The notes beneath the pieces are model-generated. The model saw nothing but the letters and a program-made list of their open reading frames with translations. It was not told the origin of the DNA and made no database searches. From Candidatus Dependentiae bacterium (GTDB lineage Bacteria > Babelota > Babeliae > Babelales > Vermiphilaceae): a stretch of DNA of 64,000 nucleotides. The position numbers and the translations under genes were made by a program. The stretch spans positions 1 to 64,000 of the forward strand of contig JAPLIR010000028.1 of assembly GCA_026389015.1 (NCBI GenBank), read 5' to 3'. Shown here in pieces: positions 24,804 through 33,185 of this stretch (its first letter is position 1; each line of letters begins with the position of its first letter).

Positions 24804-24822
24804 CTTAATGAAGGAAGATCTC

Positions 24823-25188
24823 ATGTTGCTCAAATATGCCCACCTTATCCTACTCGGCACTCTTCCTCTCTATAGCATGCAAGAAACAAAAAACCAGGAA
24901 ACAGAATCTGATGTCTCTATATATATCCCCATACATAGCCAAGGCGACATAACAACTATTATATCTGTCACACTAACCAAATCGAGCGTGGTTGAAGACA
25001 TAAAAAAAAAGTGGGCCGCAACACAAAAAATCTCAAAAGAAGATTGTGTAAAAATACAACTCACCTACCCCGTTAAAGACCGTCACTTGGTAGAACCATT
25101 GCCGAATAACATGCTCCTGACAAAAGTTTATGCAGAAAGTGCAATGGCATTGACCGTAAAAGGATTGCGAGCGTATCTAGAAGAATAA
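24823..25188 (+). CDS. Small secreted protein with ubiquitin-like pattern
   Basis: 122 residues. The N-terminus is hydrophobic and ends near PLYSMQ, likely a signal peptide. The rest follows the ubiquitin order of elements: strand VSIYIPIHS, turn, strand TTIISVTL, helix SSVVEDIKKKWAATQKIS (compare DTIENVKAKIQDKEGIP), strand KEDCVKIQL, and a closing segment AESAMALTVKGLR (compare KESTLHLVLRLR). It ends LEE without the Gly-Gly needed for conjugation. This suggests an exported ubiquitin-like fold, perhaps a host-directed mimic, based on visual alignment alone. The start is chosen because AAGGAAG lies five bases upstream; longer readings run through the leader hairpin. It is followed by two more small secreted proteins. 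Confidence 0.5.
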   Translation: MLLKYAHLILLGTLPLYSMQETKNQETESDVSIYIPIHSQGDITTIISVTLTKSSVVEDIKKKWAATQKISKEDCVKIQLTYPVKDRHLVEPLPNNMLLTKVYAESAMALTVKGLRAYLEE

Positions 25189-25212
25189 CAGCACTCAAAT
25201 TATAGGGAAAAC

Positions 25213-25779
25213 ATGTCAAAAGCTTTTTTTGCATTATTACTATTCTTTTCCTCCGTTCGTTCATCTCAAACAAACACCTTTTTCATTGAATATTCTGTTG
25301 AGCCAGAAATATGCTACATTGAGCGAAGTCCCTACGACCATGAATTTAATCGCCTGGCAGAATCTGCCGACCACATGCTTTTTGATATTGCTGATGAAAT
25401 GGTTCATTTTATTGCCAAATTTCCGCCAGAATATCGTTATTATTGCCAAGATCTATTGATAGACATGCAGGTGATGCTCAATGGGGCCAGTTCTCTATGG
25501 CAAGACTATATTACTGATTATTATGATGCTTACGGACCTTATACACTATCCCAACTACAACGGATCAATCCGGCATTAAAACGATTAGGAGAAACACTTT
25601 ATAGGTTTCGGGGTAACTTTAAAATAGGCATTAATACTTATCGAAACGCCTTGATAAATATTAATGATGCGCTCGACCATATGATCTATCAATTAACTTC
25701 GTACCCAACATTTGACAGTATACAAGAGATTCTTGATGTTATTAATGACGTTACTAATAATCTACGTAGGATTTCATAA
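25213..25779 (+). CDS. Secreted helical protein of unknown function
   Basis: 188 residues with a signal peptide (about 1-18, ending SVRSSQ). The mature part is unusually rich in Tyr, Asp and Asn, and mostly helical by pattern (AESADHMLFDIADEMVHFIA; NDALDHMIYQLTSY). No family is recognised. It is 24 bases after the ubiquitin-like gene and 26 bases before the next one, so the three probably form one transcript encoding exported proteins. Confidence 0.6.
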   Translation: MSKAFFALLLFFSSVRSSQTNTFFIEYSVEPEICYIERSPYDHEFNRLAESADHMLFDIADEMVHFIAKFPPEYRYYCQDLLIDMQVMLNGASSLWQDYITDYYDAYGPYTLSQLQRINPALKRLGETLYRFRGNFKIGINTYRNALININDALDHMIYQLTSYPTFDSIQEILDVINDVTNNLRRIS

Positions 25780-25805
25780 TTAATCACAACTCATAAAGGA
25801 ATACC

Positions 25806-26180
25806 ATGTATAAAATATGTTCTTCTATAATATTTCTAGCTTATCTCCTTTTAATTACCATAACTCCTCAAATATCTGCCTTCGATTATTCATTAACAAG
25901 AATGCAGAATATCGTAAAAGTATCACTACAAACAACCGCAGCCGTAACAACCATGGGCGGACTTTGTTATGGATCGTATCAATTTGCAAAAGCTTTAAAA
26001 GGTTGGATAACACAATCAAACGACAAACAACAAGCGGAAGAAGAGCAAAGGACCATTGATAAGAGCTTGCTCAGAGCTCTAGCCGCGCTTCGCCTCTGTA
26101 TTCTGACAGGCATTGTCGCAACCGCAGACTGGACATTCATGGTCGGACATTTTAATATGTTTGAAATACCATTACCATAA
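25806..26180 (+). CDS. Small membrane/secreted protein of unknown function
   Basis: 124 residues. A signal peptide (about 1-25, ending QISAFD) is followed by two further hydrophobic stretches (TTAAVTTMGGLCYGSYQFA and ALRLCILTGIVATADW), separated by a charged Gln/Glu/Lys linker. The layout suggests an envelope protein with a helical hairpin. No family is recognised. AAAGGA precedes the start. The photolyase begins ten bases after its stop. Confidence 0.55.
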   Translation: MYKICSSIIFLAYLLLITITPQISAFDYSLTRMQNIVKVSLQTTAAVTTMGGLCYGSYQFAKALKGWITQSNDKQQAEEEQRTIDKSLLRALAALRLCILTGIVATADWTFMVGHFNMFEIPLP

Positions 26181-26189
26181 GATAAAATT

Positions 26190-27575
26190 ATGAAACTTAA
26201 CTATAACAAATCATTATTTATTTTCAGACACGACCTTAGAATCGATGATAATATCGGTTTGTTGAATGCTGCAGCGCAATCAGAATCCATTGTCCTGTGT
26301 TTTATTTTTGATGAATACCAAGAATCAAACACAGAGATTTTCAATAATAATAATGCTCTGCAATTTATGATTGAATCGCTACAAAATTTACAAAACAAAC
26401 TACACGAGAACCAGGGCAAACTTCATCTCTTTAATGGCAAAACAGAAACTATCATTAAGGATCTTATTAAGCACGAATCCATTGACGCAATTTTTTTAAA
26501 TAAGAGCTACATTCCGTCAAGCATAAAACAAGAAGAGATTATTAAAGAATTATGCCTCAAGGCAAACATAGCATGCGAGCTATCACACGATTTTTTATTA
26601 AATGAACCGAATACAGTAAAATCATTAAGCGGCAGGCCATACGAGAAATTTACACCATTTTTTAAAAATGCATCTAAATTTCATGCAGTTGCCAAGCCAC
26701 AGAAATTCAAAACGGCCAATTTCTATACAAAAAAAATAGATTCGACTGTTGGTACTGAAATTTACAAAATAATCCTTAAAGAAGAAAACCCGCGCATTGA
26801 TTCACATGGTGGTAGGGATAACGGCCTTAAAATCTTTAAAAATCTTAAACACTACGAAGATTATGACAAAGAACGAGACTATCCCAACTTGGAAGCAACA
26901 ACGCATTTGTCAGCACACCTTGCTTTTGGGACTGTTTCAGTCCGTGAAGCGTATTATGCCATTAAGGAAGCTCTTGGTATAAACCATACACTCGTTAAAC
27001 AACTTTATTGGCGGGATTTTTTTGCGCATGTTGCCTATTACTCACCGTTTGTTTTTGGACATTCGTACCAAAAAAAATATGATGCACTGTGGTGGGAGAA
27101 TGATAAAAAGAAGTTTACAGCCTGGTGCCAAGGCACAACAGGATTTCCTATCGTTGATGCTGGCATGCGGCAACTTAACGCAACAGGGTTTATGCATAAC
27201 CGTGTGCGTATGATTGTTGCATCGTTTTTAACAAAAGATTTACACATCGACTGGCGCTGGGGCGAAAAATATTTTGCTCAAAAGCTGATTGATTACGACC
27301 CTGCAGTTAATAACGGCAATTGGCAGTGGTGCGCATCAACGGGTTGTGATGCACAACCATATTTTAGAATTTTCAATCCATGGCTACAACAAAAAAAATT
27401 TGATAATAACTGCGAATATATTAAACAATGGATTCCGGAACTCAAAAACATTGCTGCCAAAACTATTCATTTATGGTTTAAGCTAACCTCGCCGGCCATC
27501 AAAGAATATCCACGGCCTATTGTTGAGCATGCCAAAGAGAGTGTTCTAGCAAAAAAACTATATAAGCAATGTTAA
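26190..27575 (+). CDS. phr: Deoxyribodipyrimidine photolyase (class I type)
   Basis: Light-driven repair of UV-induced cyclobutane pyrimidine dimers using FADH-. It is 461 residues, normal length. The N-terminal antenna domain starts SLFIFRHDLRIDDN. The FAD-binding domain shows QLYWRDFFAHVAYY, the WCQGTTGFPIVDAGMRQL block, TGFMHNRVRMIVASF, and GNWQWCASTGCDAQPYFRIF followed by NPWLQ. Its stop overlaps the convergent MutY-like gene by four bases. Retaining photorepair implies exposure to light, in water or in hosts such as algae or amoebae. Confidence 0.95.
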   Translation: MKLNYNKSLFIFRHDLRIDDNIGLLNAAAQSESIVLCFIFDEYQESNTEIFNNNNALQFMIESLQNLQNKLHENQGKLHLFNGKTETIIKDLIKHESIDAIFLNKSYIPSSIKQEEIIKELCLKANIACELSHDFLLNEPNTVKSLSGRPYEKFTPFFKNASKFHAVAKPQKFKTANFYTKKIDSTVGTEIYKIILKEENPRIDSHGGRDNGLKIFKNLKHYEDYDKERDYPNLEATTHLSAHLAFGTVSVREAYYAIKEALGINHTLVKQLYWRDFFAHVAYYSPFVFGHSYQKKYDALWWENDKKKFTAWCQGTTGFPIVDAGMRQLNATGFMHNRVRMIVASFLTKDLHIDWRWGEKYFAQKLIDYDPAVNNGNWQWCASTGCDAQPYFRIFNPWLQQKKFDNNCEYIKQWIPELKNIAAKTIHLWFKLTSPAIKEYPRPIVEHAKESVLAKKLYKQC

Positions 27576-28396
27576 GAAATCATATACTCATCATTATTTT
27601 TTCTCACAAATCCTTCATTACACAACTGCTCAACAATTTTTGCAACACGCATACTCTCTTTTTTTGTTGCTTCAACGAGTTGTTCCATGTTCATAGATTG
27701 CGCTGTTAAATAGCGCAACACCATGCCACGTACTTGTCTATCGGACCCTTCGAATTTTGACTGCGTTGCATGATGCTTACTTTTTCTACTCGGATTAGCA
27801 TGTTGTTGTTTAAGCAACACTCCGTAATCCATCAACGCATAATACCACTCACGCGCTTTGCTATCTACTGTTTGCGCAATCAGTGGTTGCAATTCCTTGT
27901 CAGAAATTTCGGTTTTATCTTTAAAAAAAGTGTGAATATACACAGCACGAATATTGGTCTCAATAAATACCGTCGGCATATTGAACGCAAACGCACAGAT
28001 CGAACCTGCGGTATTTTTGCCAATGCCAGGAAACGTTACCAGAACTTCTGGATCTGCTGGCAATACGCCGTTAAATTCTGTCATGACGCGTTGTGCAATT
28101 TTTTGTAATGCCATGGCACGTCGGTTGTAACCAAGCCCCTGCCAGACGCTTAATACATCACGCAATGGCGCTTGTGCCAAACTTTCAAAATCAGGAAATT
28201 CTGCTAACCATAACTCATACTTTTGTGCAACACGATGTGTTTGCGTTTGTTGCAACATAATCTCTGAAACAGTAATAGCATACGGATCATGCGTGTTGCG
28301 CCAAGCAAACTGGCGACCGTTCGCTGCGTAGAAATTCCAAATAAATTTTTGAAACGATGCGATATCTTTTTTTGTTAACTGCATTGTTGATTCCAT
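27572..28396 (-). CDS. MutY/Nth-superfamily adenine glycosylase lacking the Fe-S cluster
   Basis: 274 residues. The HhH-GPD core is clear: SEIMLQQTQ (catalytic Glu at residue 45), VWQGLGYNRRA and VTFPGIGKNTAGSICAFAF. It should remove adenine mispaired with 8-oxoG, or a related base. Two deviations stand out. The four cysteines of the [4Fe-4S] loop are missing; the region after MDYGVLLKQQHANPSRKSKH contains none. The catalytic DGN motif reads ETN (VFIETNIRAV), with Glu in place of Asp. The MutT-like C-terminal domain is also absent and a winged-helix-like tail replaces it. Such short cluster-less forms exist in some small-genome bacteria. AGAAGG precedes the start. Confidence 0.78.
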   Translation of the reverse strand: MESTMQLTKKDIASFQKFIWNFYAANGRQFAWRNTHDPYAITVSEIMLQQTQTHRVAQKYELWLAEFPDFESLAQAPLRDVLSVWQGLGYNRRAMALQKIAQRVMTEFNGVLPADPEVLVTFPGIGKNTAGSICAFAFNMPTVFIETNIRAVYIHTFFKDKTEISDKELQPLIAQTVDSKAREWYYALMDYGVLLKQQHANPSRKSKHHATQSKFEGSDRQVRGMVLRYLTAQSMNMEQLVEATKKESMRVAKIVEQLCNEGFVRKNNDEYMIS

Positions 28397-28476
28397 TTAA
28401 ACCTTCTCTTGCAAGTTCTACATGCTGCGAGTAATAATACTCTTAACAGTGTAACGTACTTAAAAAAGGATGCCTA

Positions 28477-29376
28477 ATGAAACATTCCAAAATAGCTATC
28501 ATTGGTGCTGGACGCGTGGGAACGACAACCGCCTACGCATTAATGCTCAAAAATATTGCAGCGGAAATTTTATTAGTTGATGTCGACCCGATACGTTGCA
28601 AGGGAGAGTTTTTAGATCTTTCAGATGTACTCCCTTTCAGTTCCACTTCAATCGTAAGAGATGCGACCTTGCAAGAAGCAGCGCAGGCAGACATTATTAT
28701 TATTACGGGAGGTAAAGCACAAAGTCCAGGGCAAACACGTCTTGATTTATTAAAAATTAATCTTAAAGTGATGGATGCCATTGTAGATGGCCTCGCATCA
28801 TTAAATAAAAACGCTATTATTATCGTGATTAGCAATCCACTTGATATTCTCACACAACACATTCAGAATAAAAATATTTTACCAAGAAACCAGATTTTTG
28901 GTTCAGGAACATTTTTAGATTCAACAAGGCTACAAGGCGCCCTGGGTCTTAAACTAAATGTTGCACCAAAATCGATCCATGCTTACATTTTGGGAGAACA
29001 TGGGGATACACAATTTCCCGCATGGTCTTCTGCTTACTGTGATGGCAAATCAATTTCAGAATGCCTATCGCGTAATGAATTAGAACAAGTCGCGCAACAA
29101 ACTAAACAAAAAGCATATGATATTATTAGTTGTAAAGGGTCGACCTTTTATGGCATTGCAAGTTGTGCAACCGCATTGTGCGAAAGTATCATCTTTAATC
29201 AAAAACAAGTTATTCCCGTTTCTTGCTATCAAGAAGATTTGGGAGTTTGTTTGAGTGTTCCTTGTGTAATAGGAGAAAAGGGAATAGTAGAACTATTCCC
29301 TTTATCGTTAAATGCACAAGAAAAAAATCAACTACAACAATCTGCTCAGAACCTCAAGGCTCTTATGCAACCGTAG
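28477..29376 (+). CDS. ldh: L-lactate dehydrogenase
   Basis: NAD-dependent interconversion of pyruvate and lactate in the cytoplasm. It is 299 residues. The N-terminal Rossmann motif is IGAGRVGTTTAY. The substrate loop reads AQSPGQTRLDL; the glutamine in the specificity position points to lactate rather than malate, which would have Arg. SNPLDILT is conserved, and the catalytic histidine is in LGEHGDTQF. Fermentative lactate production fits a host-dependent lifestyle with enolase nearby. AAAAAAGGA precedes the start. The stop overlaps the convergent M16 gene by 14 bases. Confidence 0.9.
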   Translation: MKHSKIAIIGAGRVGTTTAYALMLKNIAAEILLVDVDPIRCKGEFLDLSDVLPFSSTSIVRDATLQEAAQADIIIITGGKAQSPGQTRLDLLKINLKVMDAIVDGLASLNKNAIIIVISNPLDILTQHIQNKNILPRNQIFGSGTFLDSTRLQGALGLKLNVAPKSIHAYILGEHGDTQFPAWSSAYCDGKSISECLSRNELEQVAQQTKQKAYDIISCKGSTFYGIASCATALCESIIFNQKQVIPVSCYQEDLGVCLSVPCVIGEKGIVELFPLSLNAQEKNQLQQSAQNLKALMQP

Positions 29377-30394
29377 TGTCTTTATCAACACGACCAATTC
29401 TCAACGTCATTAAGGCATCCTTCTTAAGCACCTTATTTACCGCTGCAAGCATCGCTGGCAAATCAACTTTTTTAAGTTGCGCTGCACGATTATTAAAGAA
29501 ATCAGCAGGAAAGTTAAAACGATCTAAGAACAAGAAGGTGCGCGCAGTACTTTGATTTGATTCAAAATTATTCATCAAAGAGTTAACTACAGCGTTACGT
29601 GCTTCGACCAGCTCTTCGGCGGTAATGGTATCTGCAACGTTCACCATAGTGTCGGTAATTGCTTTTTCAGCTTCTTTTAATCGATCAAGTGACACGATTG
29701 TTTTGACAAGAACCATGCCTGGTTGTTCATCCGCATTGGCAATCAACGATCCATTGATCGTATAAAACAATCCAGTTTGTTCGCGTAGTTGAAACAATTT
29801 TGAATGCAGCGAGCCCAAAGCCCCTGATCCAAAAATTTGATCGAACAACAACAACTTATCATAGTCAGGGTGCTTTCTATCGATTGAAAGTCCTGCGTAG
29901 CAGAGCACTACCTGATCTCTGTTGATAGGATAATTAAATTGCCCATCTTCAAGCGGCGCAAGTTCCGGGAAGTTAATGCTCTCAACTTCTGGCCCTTGCC
30001 ATTTGCCGATCGTTTTTTCTAATACTTTTTTAAGGTCGTAACCTTTAAGATCACCAACGATAGCGATTTTAGCGCCATGAGGTGTAATGTATTTTTTATA
30101 GAAATCTACTAGGTCTTTTCTGGTTATTGAATCAACTGATTCTTTTGTCCCCAGCATGTTCTTGCTATAAGGGTGCCCCTTATACACACGCTCACGAATC
30201 AACTGCCCAGCAAAAGATGATGGCTCATCCCAAAAGTTTTTAATATCCGCATTAATTTGTGCACGAACTTTTTCGATTTCGTCTTTATTAAAAATAGCCC
30301 GACTTAAAATTTCCTCTAAAATCTCTAGGCCTTTTTCAAGATCGCCGGCTAACATACTCATGGCAACCGTGCCCGGCATAGCATTAAACGACAT
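29363..30394 (-). CDS. M16 peptidase C-terminal half (broken-gene remnant or split partner)
   Basis: 343 residues matching the second half of a fused M16 (pitrilysin-type) protein. It begins in the middle of an M16 domain (FNAMPGTVAMSMLAGDLEKG) and continues through a complete M16 C-terminal domain (IAIVGDL, FGSGALGSLHSKLFQLREQ). The start of that domain, including the NGL strand and any zinc motif, is missing. The reading frame stays open upstream of this ATG for about 24 codons into the previous gene's last codons and encodes further M16-like sequence (GIELAQEIESRG), but it has no start codon there. The ATG has no well-placed ribosome site. It is probably the product of an out-of-frame internal deletion. 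Confidence 0.65.
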   Translation of the reverse strand: MSFNAMPGTVAMSMLAGDLEKGLEILEEILSRAIFNKDEIEKVRAQINADIKNFWDEPSSFAGQLIRERVYKGHPYSKNMLGTKESVDSITRKDLVDFYKKYITPHGAKIAIVGDLKGYDLKKVLEKTIGKWQGPEVESINFPELAPLEDGQFNYPINRDQVVLCYAGLSIDRKHPDYDKLLLFDQIFGSGALGSLHSKLFQLREQTGLFYTINGSLIANADEQPGMVLVKTIVSLDRLKEAEKAITDTMVNVADTITAEELVEARNAVVNSLMNNFESNQSTARTFLFLDRFNFPADFFNNRAAQLKKVDLPAMLAAVNKVLKKDALMTLRIGRVDKDTTVA

Positions 30395-30423
30395 GCCGCG
30401 TGATTCAATTTCCTGTGCAAGCT

Positions 30424-31938
30424 CTATACCTGTATATCGCGCGTACGAGCTGACAAAATCTCTTGATCTTCTTCATCAGAATGCTTTTGTAATGCTGTCC
30501 AGAAAGGCTTTTCTCTTTCTGGGAGCGACAATACAGTGCCCATATGCATAACAGATGGCCTAAAGTAGTTTGCTAGCAACTCCTTAATATCTTGCCCAAG
30601 TTTTGGTGTAGGATTCTTGAGATAATTAAAGATATAGTTTTCATCGCCCGTGGCTAAGTAATGCTTGCCAATTGAGTAGGCTTGTTTTTCAGTGTTTTCT
30701 AAAACATTATAGAGTTTCATTTGCGCTTTTTTAACGGCACGGCTCAACTCTTGCTCGCTCACGCCATCTTTAATAATAGCGTCAATTTCCGCCTGTATCA
30801 TTGCTTGAATTATTGGAGCATCTGCCATATCTTTTGGTTCATACATAATAAAGAAAAGACTATGATCAAACAGATCCCAATACGAAGTTGATAGTGAAGT
30901 TGCTAATTGTTCTTCATCAACAATTTTTTTGTATAAACGTGAGCTTTTGCCTGATCCTAAAACCCAAGAAGTTAAATCTAAAATTTGCTCATTTTTTTGC
31001 GCAATACCAGGGACAACAAAAACTAAAGCTTGCAATGGTTGTTGTACATCGCGATAAAGTGTAACTGCCTTTGAAGATATACCCTGGTTAAGATAATGTT
31101 TATCTTTTTTGTAGGTAGGGTTAGCTGGAATTTCACCAAAATATTTTTCAGCTAGAGAGAACACTTCGTTGGCATCTACATCACCAACAACCACTAAGGT
31201 AGCGTTGTTAGGTGCATAGTGTTTTTTATAGAACTTGGCCAAATCAGCGCCTCGCACATTCCATAAATCTTGTTTATAGCCAATAATAGGATAATGGTAT
31301 GGGTGATCAGGAAAAATAGCAGAAATTAATTCTTCTATTAAGCTTGACTGATAATCATCTTTATACATTTTTAATTCTTGAATAACCGCCTTCATCTCAG
31401 AATTAAGATGATCATCCTTAAATGCACAATTTAACATACAGTCGGCCATTATTGGTAAAGCTTCTTGCCAATGTTGCGTTGGAAAGTTAAACAAATACCC
31501 GGTATAGTCAAAAGAAGTAAATGCATTAATGCCGCCAGAAAGCATATGGGCAACAATGTTAATGTCGGATTCTGTAAGTTTTTTTGTGCCCTTAAAGATC
31601 ATGTGCTCAATTAAATGGGCAATACCTTTTTCTCCACTTTTTTCATCTTTAGACCCAACATTATACCAAATTTGTAATGAAACTTTTGGTATATTGTGAG
31701 CCGAATGGACTAAAATGGTCAAGCCATTCTTAAGGACCTTTTTATACACGGGGTTATTGCTCTGTATGTCTGTTGCCATTTCTTTAGTATTCCTATCTGG
31801 TAATGTATCATTATTTTTTTGAGTTTGCTTTTTTTGCTCACTGCTCACAACGGTTTGCCGAGCAAAACACAATGCATAACTACTGCACACAATAAATAGT
31901 ATATGTATTTTACATAATAAATTAGTCCATTTCTTCAT
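30424..31938 (-). CDS. M16 family zinc protease, N-terminal half
   Basis: About 504 residues with a signal peptide (MKKWTNLLCKIHILFIVCSS and onward to CFA), so it is periplasmic or secreted. The zinc motif HLIEH and the third ligand Glu in SEMKAVIQELK are intact. An M16 domain and an M16 C-terminal domain (VVVGDVDANEV, GSGKSSRLYKK) are complete, so this half could be an active peptidase. It then runs into a charged linker and stops just where a second M16 pair would begin; the rest is in another frame downstream. ATG 31938 is preferred over an upstream TTG at 31992. Confidence 0.8.
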   Translation of the reverse strand: MKKWTNLLCKIHILFIVCSSYALCFARQTVVSSEQKKQTQKNNDTLPDRNTKEMATDIQSNNPVYKKVLKNGLTILVHSAHNIPKVSLQIWYNVGSKDEKSGEKGIAHLIEHMIFKGTKKLTESDINIVAHMLSGGINAFTSFDYTGYLFNFPTQHWQEALPIMADCMLNCAFKDDHLNSEMKAVIQELKMYKDDYQSSLIEELISAIFPDHPYHYPIIGYKQDLWNVRGADLAKFYKKHYAPNNATLVVVGDVDANEVFSLAEKYFGEIPANPTYKKDKHYLNQGISSKAVTLYRDVQQPLQALVFVVPGIAQKNEQILDLTSWVLGSGKSSRLYKKIVDEEQLATSLSTSYWDLFDHSLFFIMYEPKDMADAPIIQAMIQAEIDAIIKDGVSEQELSRAVKKAQMKLYNVLENTEKQAYSIGKHYLATGDENYIFNYLKNPTPKLGQDIKELLANYFRPSVMHMGTVLSLPEREKPFWTALQKHSDEEDQEILSARTRDIQV

Positions 31939-32204
31939 AATAACTACAACCCTTTTTATGTATTGTTTCAATTTTTTAAAGAAATTAAACAAAGATATTA
32001 AACTCTGTTGTGCTTATCAACTACAAGAGAACTATCAAAATACTATGATCTGTATAAAAAACCAACAACTGATTTTTATGATGCACTTAACAGCCTATCT
32101 CATAGATTTTATCTGAGATATTGATTTGTAAGACCCAAAATACCTAGAATACAAAAGAAATAAAATTACTTTATGGTTATGATTGGGAAAATCAGGAGAA
32201 AAAC

Positions 32205-33068
32205 ATGAAAAAAATATGGCTCAGTATCTTAACTCCCGCAGCTGCCGTTCTAAGCCTCTGTCTATTCTATCAAGAGAAAGACCAAATAGACTCATTAGAA
32301 ACCTCCGTTGATGCTTCGTTAAGTCAAGATGACCAAACAATGAACACTCAAGAGGCAGCCAATGTTATCGATAATATTACCAAGCAAATTACACAGTATA
32401 AAAAACAAATTAAAAATATTACTGATACAGCAATACAAAACGACTTTAGCTTGCTCAATGAACTAAAAAAAGCAACTGATCAACTCAATAAAATCAAAGA
32501 CGAGTCTGGCATTACCGCATTAGAAACCAAAATAACACAGGGAGAAGATGAGGCGAATCAAGCTGCGGTGGCCGTTTATAGCAAAGCATTTAATCCTGAT
32601 ACCAATATGAATTATTTTCGAGAAATCAACCAACAAGTGTATGCAGCAAAAAAAAGCATTAAGGACTCTCTAAGCAAGCTTGATACTTTAAAACGAGAGA
32701 TAAAAGAGAAATTAACAAACTCTGATTGGCTGACGAAGATCCAAAAATATGGAACCGCAATTGACGCACAAACAACTAAAGAACAAACAGCAGTAACAGC
32801 GTTCACAAGTGGAATATTACAAGCAAAAGCAAATCTTATAGGCGCCCGCGCAAATGCTGCCACAAAGCTTGACCCAGCCGAACGATTCCTCAATGCAGTA
32901 AATCTTAAAATACTGAAAAAAGCTGCTGACACTTCAACTGAAAATAAAGTCAAAATTGATCTCTACGAAAATGCCACAAGACAATTACAGTTAATATTGG
33001 AATTTATCAGAAACCCTAAAGTGGCCATGACCCTCACAGAAGAGCACCTTGCAGGTATAGATTCATAG
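32205..33068 (+). CDS. Secreted coiled-coil protein of unknown function
   Basis: 287 residues. A hydrophobic N-terminal signal (about 1-20) is followed by a long Lys/Gln/Glu/Thr-rich helical region with clear heptad periodicity over about residues 40-230. Repeats of ITKQITQYKKQIKN and LDTLKREIKEKLTN type suggest an elongated rod. No family is recognised. CAGGAGAAAAAC precedes the ATG. The 211-base upstream gap after the divergent M16 gene is AT-rich, and I see no other gene in it. Confidence 0.6.
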   Translation: MKKIWLSILTPAAAVLSLCLFYQEKDQIDSLETSVDASLSQDDQTMNTQEAANVIDNITKQITQYKKQIKNITDTAIQNDFSLLNELKKATDQLNKIKDESGITALETKITQGEDEANQAAVAVYSKAFNPDTNMNYFREINQQVYAAKKSIKDSLSKLDTLKREIKEKLTNSDWLTKIQKYGTAIDAQTTKEQTAVTAFTSGILQAKANLIGARANAATKLDPAERFLNAVNLKILKKAADTSTENKVKIDLYENATRQLQLILEFIRNPKVAMTLTEEHLAGIDS

Positions 33069-33126
33069 TCATTCATACTTAATTGACATCAGCATTAAAC
33101 AAATAGAAACTTTTTAAAAAATTTAA

Positions 33127-33162
33127 ATATGGTATCATTGTAATGAAATGGTACCATATAAT
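33127..33162 (+). promoter_or_regulatory. Palindrome overlapping a -10 box before comEC
   Basis: The outer arms ATATGGTA and TACCATAT enclose TCATT-GT-AATGA (33127-33159). TATAAT at 33157-33162 overlaps the right arm and sits 23 bases before the ComEC start. The layout suits a repressor site on a promoter. No ribosome-binding site is visible, so the mRNA may have a very short leader. Confidence 0.4.
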
Positions 33163-33185
33163 TTATATAGAATTTTCAAATAACT

